This document shows positions 59,401-64,000 of a DNA stretch of 64,000 nucleotides, piece after piece. The stretch is from Clostridium sp. MD294 (lineage in GTDB: Bacteria; Bacillota; Clostridia; Lachnospirales; Anaerotignaceae): the NCBI RefSeq assembly GCF_000364165.2, contig NZ_CP097810.1, forward strand, positions 2,606,130 to 2,670,129, read 5' to 3'. The translations under genes were made by a program, and so were the position numbers. Below the pieces are notes generated by a model. It saw nothing but the letters and a program-made list of their open reading frames with translations, did not search any database and had not been told where the DNA came from. The stretch's first letter is position 1, and each line of letters opens with the position of its first letter.

Positions 59401-60078
59401 TTCGCTCCAAAGGATTGTTACAACCGGCTCTGCGTTAGGGTCGGGGGTGGGGAAAGTATCTTCCGGCTGCTCCGTCTGTGCTTCGGTTTTAGAGGGTTCT
59501 TTCGGGGCTGCCTTTTCCTCTTTCGGGGTGTCGGCTGCGGGTTCGTCTGCGCCTGCTTTTTCCTCCTGCGGCGGCTCTGCCGTGGGTTCTGTTTTTTCTT
59601 CCTGCTGTGTGTCCTGCTCCGGCTGTTTTTCTTCCGGCGTAGGTTCTTCTGCCTGTGCTTCCTGTGCCTATGTCTGCTCCTTATTTTTTGTCTGCTCCGC
59701 AAAGTTTTTATCTATGTCCGCAATCAGCCCGGCGGCGGTGTCACGGATAGTTTTAAGGGACGCTTTCAGCTCGGCAAGTTCCCGCCCGCTGCTCCATTTT
59801 GCGACATAGGCAAAGGAATAATCGGAAGTGTCAAGCCCGTAGTGTTGGCACACGGCGTAGGCAATGCTTTCCGCCTGTACCTCACGGGTGCGGCGGTCTG
59901 GTCGGTCTGCCTTTTCCTCTGCGGGGGCGTTAAGGTCTATGTCATGCAGCTTGGCGTGTACAATCTCATGTATCAGCGTTTTAAGGTTCTGCAACTCGCT
60001 CATGCCCTCATTTATGGCTATGCGTTTTTCAGTCTGTGAGTAGTAGCCCTTTGTGTAAAGGGGCGAAAAAAATGGCAA
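56485..60078 (-). pseudogene. YodL/DUF3849-domain giant element protein, 5' truncated, with one in-frame TAG
   Basis: The first part (60078 to 59671) contains NLKTLIHEIVHAKLHD, a zinc-peptidase HExxH site of ArdC/ImmA type; the usual N-terminal region is missing and the reading begins abruptly at the GC/AT border. A TAG at 59668-59670 interrupts; the same frame continues through a Pro/Glu/Gln linker to 56485. Later parts include a YodL-like domain (FTIYQLKDDVPLDFHFLPLEE), DUF3849 (YTINEGAARRANDANSFYDY) and a Lys-rich tail. Relatives have Gln-type linker residues at the TAG. Similar proteins occur beside MobA in clostridial elements and may protect or process transferred DNA, which is inferred. 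Confidence 0.75.
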
Positions 60079-60112
60079 AAAGGTGCAGAAAGAATGGCAA
60101 TTTTATAAAGCA

Positions 60113-60146
60113 AAAAACGAGCAAAAAATAAAATATTTTTCACTCG
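60113..60146. terminator. Bidirectional terminator at border of prophage genes
   Basis: AAAAACGAG pairs with CTCGTTTTT with an AT-rich inner helix. It lies beyond the dam stop (minus strand). AGTTAAA occurs three times just beyond it (60203-60232). Confidence 0.7.
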
Positions 60147-60277
60147 TTTTTATTTTAAAAGTTTTTAATTTTAAAAAATTAATGAAACACTAATTTAACG
60201 CTAGTTAAAAGGCAGTTAAAGAGTAGTTAAAAATGATTTTTTATATTCTTATAACTATACTTTTTAATCAGAAATAT

Positions 60278-61039
60278 TTAAAAATTTTTTATAATCAATT
60301 CTTTATACATTCCTTTTTTACCATCATTAAGAGATAAATTACTACTTCTTTCTACCTCTTGTATGTCAAAATCTTGATACAAATTTCTTATAAAATCATC
60401 ATCATTATAGCTAAGTACAAATTTACCTTTTATGTTTTTAAGCATATCCCTTAATAGTATATGCTGCTCCTTTCCAAAACTGCAACTACTCATATCATAT
60501 ACTTTTTCTGTTTTGTAATAAGGTGGGTCACAATAAAACAATGTTCCTTGTTTATCATATCTTTGCAATATGTATTTAAAATCCTTATTTTCTATTACTA
60601 CCCTTGCTAATCTTTTCGAAATTGCTTCTATATTCTGCAAAAGCAAATAAGGACTTCTGTAATTTGCACCATATTGTTTTAAACTTGCACCATAAGATGT
60701 TCTAATCATATAATAAAATATTGCTGCTCTTTGAATATCTGTCAAATCTGTTCTATTTTTATTTTGCTCAAAAGCATCAAACATTTCTCTTGCATTTAAT
60801 ATAAATTGTAATTGCTCTATAATGGCATTAAAATGATACTTTACGCATTTAAACAAATTGACTAACTCTCCATTAACATCATTGTATATCTCTTGTTCTG
60901 CATATTTTTCTTTATAAAACAACACCCATCCAGCACCGCCGAACACTTCAACATATCTGTCTATATTTTGGGGAAATATTTCTGTAATTTTTTTTCGAAG
61001 TAATTTTTTACCACCCATCCAAGGTATAAAACTATCCAT
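60278..61039 (-). CDS. dam: D12-class DNA adenine methylase (Dam-like)
   Basis: A 253-residue protein starting MDSFIPWMGGKKLLRKKI. FGGAGWVLFYK is the AdoMet-binding motif and TLFYCDPPYYKTE the catalytic DPPY, in the order typical of D12/alpha-group N6-adenine methylases. It is the last gene of the prophage-type block and likely modifies phage DNA against restriction. Target sequence unknown. Confidence 0.88.
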   Translation of the reverse strand: MDSFIPWMGGKKLLRKKITEIFPQNIDRYVEVFGGAGWVLFYKEKYAEQEIYNDVNGELVNLFKCVKYHFNAIIEQLQFILNAREMFDAFEQNKNRTDLTDIQRAAIFYYMIRTSYGASLKQYGANYRSPYLLLQNIEAISKRLARVVIENKDFKYILQRYDKQGTLFYCDPPYYKTEKVYDMSSCSFGKEQHILLRDMLKNIKGKFVLSYNDDDFIRNLYQDFDIQEVERSSNLSLNDGKKGMYKELIIKNF

Positions 61040-61083
61040 AAAAAAACAACCTCCTAACATAAAAAAAGAAGGGGTTTACCTCC

Positions 61084-61764
61084 TCATCTGTCATATAATC
61101 CCAAACTGTCATGAGAAACATATATTCTTAACATTGTATATGTTAGCATTAATTCTCCTTTTTCATTACCTACTAAAGCCTTTTTTTTAACTAATTTTTC
61201 TATTGTAGGCTTTGCCCATTTTGGAACTTCCTCTATTGTATTGTAAATCATCTCTTTTTCCTTCTTCCCATCATTTCCCATTAGCCTTTGTTTAAAATTC
61301 AGCCATTGCACTTGATTTCTAACAAAAGGTTCTGGACAAATTTTTCCAGTGACATCATAGTGCCTAATTACATTTTCTATAGGTATGTTATACTTTTCCA
61401 TAAGCACCTTTATTAGTTTAATCGTTGTATTTTGTGTTTCTTGGTTTATGTAGTATTGTTCGTTTTGGTCTTTTTCGCTACACATTTCAACACCTATGCT
61501 ATTGTCATTTCTGCATTTTAGGTGTTTATAACTTTTCGCCCCACAATGCCAAGCTGTATCAGTATCTTTTACACTTTGTACAACTTCATTTTCATCTACA
61601 AAATAATGTGCAGAAGCATTTCTATTTGGTTGAGCAAAATAATTGCCATTGCCTTCTGCCTTATCACCATTATTCGCCGTATAATGTACTACGATGTACT
61701 GTATAGGCTGTTTTCTACCTTTATTGTAGTTGCTTTGATGTGCTAAAATTTGTTTTATTTTCAT
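61084..61764 (-). CDS. N-acetylmuramoyl-L-alanine amidase (phage endolysin)
   Basis: A 226-residue amidase_2 protein: YIVVHYTANNGDKAEG carries the first zinc His, ASAHYFVDENEVVQSV and TDTAWHCG follow, and VIRHYDVTGKICPEPF holds the later His, Lys and Cys. The C-terminal 55 residues (MIYNTIEEVPKWAKPTIEKLVKKKALVG) form a wall-binding-like helical module. It degrades peptidoglycan at lysis together with the holin encoded upstream. Confidence 0.9.
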   Translation of the reverse strand: MKIKQILAHQSNYNKGRKQPIQYIVVHYTANNGDKAEGNGNYFAQPNRNASAHYFVDENEVVQSVKDTDTAWHCGAKSYKHLKCRNDNSIGVEMCSEKDQNEQYYINQETQNTTIKLIKVLMEKYNIPIENVIRHYDVTGKICPEPFVRNQVQWLNFKQRLMGNDGKKEKEMIYNTIEEVPKWAKPTIEKLVKKKALVGNEKGELMLTYTMLRIYVSHDSLGLYDR

Positions 61765-61768
61765 ACAC

Positions 61769-62632
61769 TCACTCCTTTTTTAGCTTTTTTGCAATTTCAT
61801 ATATCACATTTACAGTTACACTATTTTCAGCTTGTTTATAAAGTTGAAAATTTGAATTTACCGCTTTTGCTTTTTCAAAATAACTATCTGGAAAACCTTG
61901 CAATCTAAAACATTCTTTTGGTGTTAAGCGTCTAACTGTTTTCTCTTTTTCATTCAGCACTTTTATGTTATATTTTCCACCGCCGTGTGTCATAACAGTT
62001 GGACTAATACCGCTTTTATCAAATATTCTATAACCTATTTGTTTTATGCTTTCTGATTGCGTTTTTGGAGGGATAGGAAATATTTTTATATTAAATTTTC
62101 CTCTAATATGTCCGATAATATAGAGCCTTTCTCTATGTTGTGGTACTCCAAAATTGGCACTGTCAAGCACTTGCCATTCTGCATCATACCCAACTTTGTC
62201 CAATGCAATGAGTATCCTTGCAAAATCAAATCCTTTTTCGATTGACAACAAATTTCTAACATTTTCAATGAACAACCATTCAGGTCTATTTTCTTTTTCT
62301 GTTTGTTTAAGAAGTCTGATAACTTCAAAGAACAATACAGATTGTTCTCCTTGCAGTCCTTCTTTTGCTCCTGCAACACTGATATTTTGGCAGGGAAATC
62401 CAAAGCACCAACAGTCGACTTTTGGCATTTCTTCTGCTCTGACTTTTGTAATATCTTCTGCATACCATTCTCCTTCTTTTATATTGTGCATTGCTGTATA
62501 ACTTTTTTTAGCAAATTTATCTATCTCACAATGTCCCAAACAAATATGTCCTGCTTTTTCCATGCCTAAGCGAAAACCACCAATGCCACAAAATAAGTCA
62601 ATAAATGTTATTTTCTTTTGTTCTTTACTCAT
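61769..62632 (-). CDS. dcm: C5 cytosine DNA methyltransferase (Dcm-like)
   Basis: A 287-residue protein with motifs in order: I (FIDLFCGIGGFRLGMEKAG), IV (CFGFPCQNISVAG, catalytic Cys), VI (FIENVRNL), VIII (PQHRERLYI) and X (AENSVTVNVIYEIA). The target-recognition region is short. It lies between the holin and amidase genes, with only four bases before the amidase, so it is transcribed with the lysis genes. Confidence 0.9.
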   Translation of the reverse strand: MSKEQKKITFIDLFCGIGGFRLGMEKAGHICLGHCEIDKFAKKSYTAMHNIKEGEWYAEDITKVRAEEMPKVDCWCFGFPCQNISVAGAKEGLQGEQSVLFFEVIRLLKQTEKENRPEWLFIENVRNLLSIEKGFDFARILIALDKVGYDAEWQVLDSANFGVPQHRERLYIIGHIRGKFNIKIFPIPPKTQSESIKQIGYRIFDKSGISPTVMTHGGGKYNIKVLNEKEKTVRRLTPKECFRLQGFPDSYFEKAKAVNSNFQLYKQAENSVTVNVIYEIAKKLKKE

Positions 62633-62687
62633 ATAATCCCCTTTTTGTATATTAAATCATTTGTAATACCTCATATTTTGATGATAT

Positions 62688-62951
62688 TTAATCCTTTTTA
62701 GGCTTCTGATAAGTCAATGCCTGTTTACTATCTGTAATGCCTTCTGTAGTAGGGTCATTGACATAGCCTACAACTGCCACAACTACACAACCTAGTGCAA
62801 AAGGATTACTTAAAAGGTTTTTCACTTGTGTTATCAATATCTCCCAGCTTGTAAACATTTCTGGTTTTGCACCAACCGCTGCCAGCACTATAGCCACCAA
62901 TCCAAACCAAAAATAAGGATTTTTTAGTCTTACTTTCCAGTTAATTCTCAT
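62688..62951 (-). CDS. phi-LC3-type phage holin
   Basis: An 87-residue protein: INWKVRLKNPYFWFGLVAIVLAAVGA and NPFALGCVVVAVVGYVNDPTTEGITDSKQALTYQKPK are hallmarks of the phi LC3 holin family (two membrane helices, charged tail). It forms the hole that frees the amidase. One base separates it from the XhlA-like gene. Confidence 0.9.
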   Translation of the reverse strand: MRINWKVRLKNPYFWFGLVAIVLAAVGAKPEMFTSWEILITQVKNLLSNPFALGCVVVAVVGYVNDPTTEGITDSKQALTYQKPKKD

Positions 62952-62952
62952 G

Positions 62953-63207
62953 CTATACCTTCCTTTCTTCTAATATACTTATTCTATTCTCGTGGTCTGC
63001 TAACTGTTCGTCTTGCTCATTATTATGGTTCCACAGTCTTACATGGCTATCATGATTGTGATTTTCGAATTTCTCCATTTTTGACTCCAAATGCTCACAA
63101 GTATCATTTAATTTTGTAATGGTGTTTGTCAAATTCATAATAGGCTTTGTGACTGTAGCAATCAGCCCTAATAATGCAATCATTACTGTTACGATTTCCC
63201 ATTCCAT
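62953..63207 (-). CDS. XhlA-like phage membrane/coiled-coil protein
   Basis: An 84-residue protein. One N-terminal membrane helix (IVTVMIALLGLIATVTKPIM) is followed by a coiled coil (LNDTCEHLESKMEKFENHNHDSHVRLWNHNNEQDEQLADHENRISILEERKV). That is the layout of the XhlA/hemolysin-like proteins encoded before phage holins. It resembles 6911-7315 in architecture only. Confidence 0.7.
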   Translation of the reverse strand: MEWEIVTVMIALLGLIATVTKPIMNLTNTITKLNDTCEHLESKMEKFENHNHDSHVRLWNHNNEQDEQLADHENRISILEERKV

Positions 63208-63261
63208 ACTATTCCCCCCTTCTCCCTTTATACTAAAAAAATCTAAGTATCAAAAAATCTC

Positions 63262-63309
63262 AACAAAAAAAGAGTTAAAAAACGTTTTAATGCTTTTTAA
63301 AACTCTTTT
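63262..63309 (-). terminator. Terminator between tail and lysis genes
   Basis: On the minus strand AAAAGAGTT pairs with AACTCTTTT and a T-run follows. It overlaps the xkdX stop codon. Confidence 0.65.
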
Positions 63310-63460
63310 AAAATTCTTCTTCAGTTTGTTCTGATTTTTGTTTTTCCCCTGTAATATCAAAATACTGTTCTTGTGTAATTTTCCCCAATATTACATATTT
63401 CTGTAACTGGTCTTTTCTCACAAAATTCTTTTTATATCTTTGTTTTAATATCTCAAACAT
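63308..63460 (-). CDS. xkdX: XkdX family phage protein (50 aa)
   Basis: The ATG at 63460 follows AAGGAGGAAATACAA. MFEILKQRYKKNFVRKDQLQ then KYVILGKITQEQYFDITGE has the XkdX signature (short helix, LGKITxEQYxxITG). XkdX proteins are encoded next to tail and lysis genes in many Firmicute phages. It overlaps the preceding gene by eight bases. Confidence 0.8.
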   Translation of the reverse strand: MFEILKQRYKKNFVRKDQLQKYVILGKITQEQYFDITGEKQKSEQTEEEF

Positions 63461-63641
63461 TTGTATTTCCTCCTTCTAACATAGCTAATTCCAAATCTGC
63501 CATTTGTTGTGCTAACATTTGTCTTTCTTGTTGTGCTTGTTGTTCTAGTTGTAAAAGTGTTTCTACTACATTCTCCGTTTCTTTCTTTTTTCTGTCCCTT
63601 TCTTTTGCTTCTAATATGCTATCTTTTCTCCACTCTATCAT
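63453..63641 (-). CDS. Small phage tail-region protein (62 aa)
   Basis: A charged coiled-coil protein (MIEWRKDSILEAKERDRKKKETENVVETLLQLEQQAQQERQMLAQQMADLELAM). It overlaps the tail-protein gene by four bases and xkdX by eight, so it lies in the tail operon. Function unknown. Confidence 0.65.
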   Translation of the reverse strand: MIEWRKDSILEAKERDRKKKETENVVETLLQLEQQAQQERQMLAQQMADLELAMLEGGNTNV

Positions 63642-64000
63642 TTAAAATTCCCTCCTACAGAACTGATATAAATTTCACCTGTTGCCGTATTTCTTCTCAC
63701 TGTCACTTTAAAACTAAATCCCCACTTTGAAGCGGTTTTTTGTTCATTTAACAATATAAAATTTCTGCCTTCTTTTACAAATCGTGTTACATCTTCCCAT
63801 GTAGGGCTAGTATCATAGGCATTATTGCAAGCCTCTATTACAAAATCTGCTCCTTCTGGTATCTGCCTAACCACATTCATAATACCTACGCTTGCAGCAG
63901 CATCTGTTTCAAAAGGTGTTTTTAATGTAAAAGCAATTTCATTTTCCTGTTTTTGAAATGTAACATTTTTTGTTGTAACACCACCATCTGTATCTGTTGC
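63638..64000 (-). CDS. Phage tail/baseplate-type protein, 5' part beyond window
   Basis: The frame is open to the right edge: 120 residues upstream of the stop include KNVTFQKQENEIAFTLKTP and WGFSFKVTVRRNTATGEIYISSVGG. An internal ATG at 63880 is unlikely to be the start. Position before xkdX and holin genes suggests a tail-fiber or baseplate component; no firm family. Confidence 0.55.
   Translation of the reverse strand, partial: ATDTDGGVTTKNVTFQKQENEIAFTLKTPFETDAAASVGIMNVVRQIPEGADFVIEACNNAYDTSPTWEDVTRFVKEGRNFILLNEQKTASKWGFSFKVTVRRNTATGEIYISSVGGNFK

Noticed and set aside
57077..59809. Many long plus-strand frames opposite the YodL/DUF3849 gene
   Set aside because: Antisense shadows in GC-rich DNA with low-complexity products.

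Overview
The window looks like the chromosome of a low-GC anaerobic Firmicute (Clostridia/Lachnospirales-like). Host-type DNA is strongly AT-rich, Shine-Dalgarno sites are strong (AGGAGG), and mobile-element families typical of gut Clostridia recur: TnpV, TnpW and TnpX-like proteins, MobC/MobA, a large SNF2-methylase protein and DUF6870. No rRNA, tRNA or CRISPR array was seen. Much of the window is layered, partly decayed mobile DNA.

Layout. (1) 1-6.0 kb: remnant of an integrative conjugative element (ICE). A giant helicase/methylase gene is cut off and fused to a broken relaxase, and a conserved tnpV gene is overprinted in another frame. A terminator and an oriT-like repeat follow. (2) 6.2-19.5 kb: an unusual exoprotein island. 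It has a frameshifted TcdR/UviA-like sigma factor, a holin-like membrane/coiled-coil protein and four proteins that look extracellular but lack signal peptides (two unknown, one phosphodiester-glycosidase-like, one Cys-His amidase-like). Between them lie exported stalk-domain, DUF5050-like and leucine-rich-repeat proteins with signal peptides. Two non-standard promoter families divide the island: the leaderless genes have GTTGCTA/GTTTACA-N17-18-CTTTAT, the signal-peptide genes have GTAGTA-N17-GTTTAT. Two leaderless genes start with interleaved inverted repeats (pseudoknot-like 5' UTRs). (3) 19.7-26.7 kb: a type I restriction-modification operon (hsdM, mntA, hepT, hsdS, HEPN gene, hsdR) carrying a MntA-HepT toxin-antitoxin pair; hsdR has a frameshift in a T7/A7 tract. 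(4) 27-30.5 kb and 37.5-42.1 kb: two related element ends (oriT-like repeat, origin-like inverted repeats, RepA-like ATPase, tyrosine integrase, excisionase, repressor), each decayed by different deletions. Between them (31.4-37.4 kb) is a host-like catabolic block: M20 dipeptidase, NCS1 permease, DUF917 protein and PucR regulator. (5) 42.1-45.5 kb: ECF sigma/anti-sigma pair, XRE regulator, an intact TcdR/UviA-like sigma gene and a small regulator-like protein. (6) 45.8-47.2 kb: end of another ICE (sigma-like gene, DUF6870, truncated serine recombinase). (7) 47.2-60.1 kb: a visibly GC-richer Tn4451-like mobilizable element (TnpX-like recombinase, TnpW, oriT, MobC, MobA, YodL/DUF3849 protein) with an inserted MarR-MATE-kinase module; two of its large genes carry single in-frame TAG codons. 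(8) 60.3-64.0 kb: prophage tail end and lysis genes (XkdX, XhlA-like protein, phi-LC3-type holin, amidase) mixed with Dcm and Dam DNA methylases, on the minus strand and running off the right edge.

The best candidate for an undescribed system is the 6.2-19.5 kb island. Its arrangement recalls tcdR-tcdE-toxin and uviA-uviB-bcn loci, in which a dedicated sigma factor drives leaderless toxin genes and a holin-like protein releases the products. The link to those loci is inferred from promoter shape, gene order and protein architecture. Many frameshifts in the window fall in A/T homopolymers, so some pseudogenes may be sequencing artefacts.
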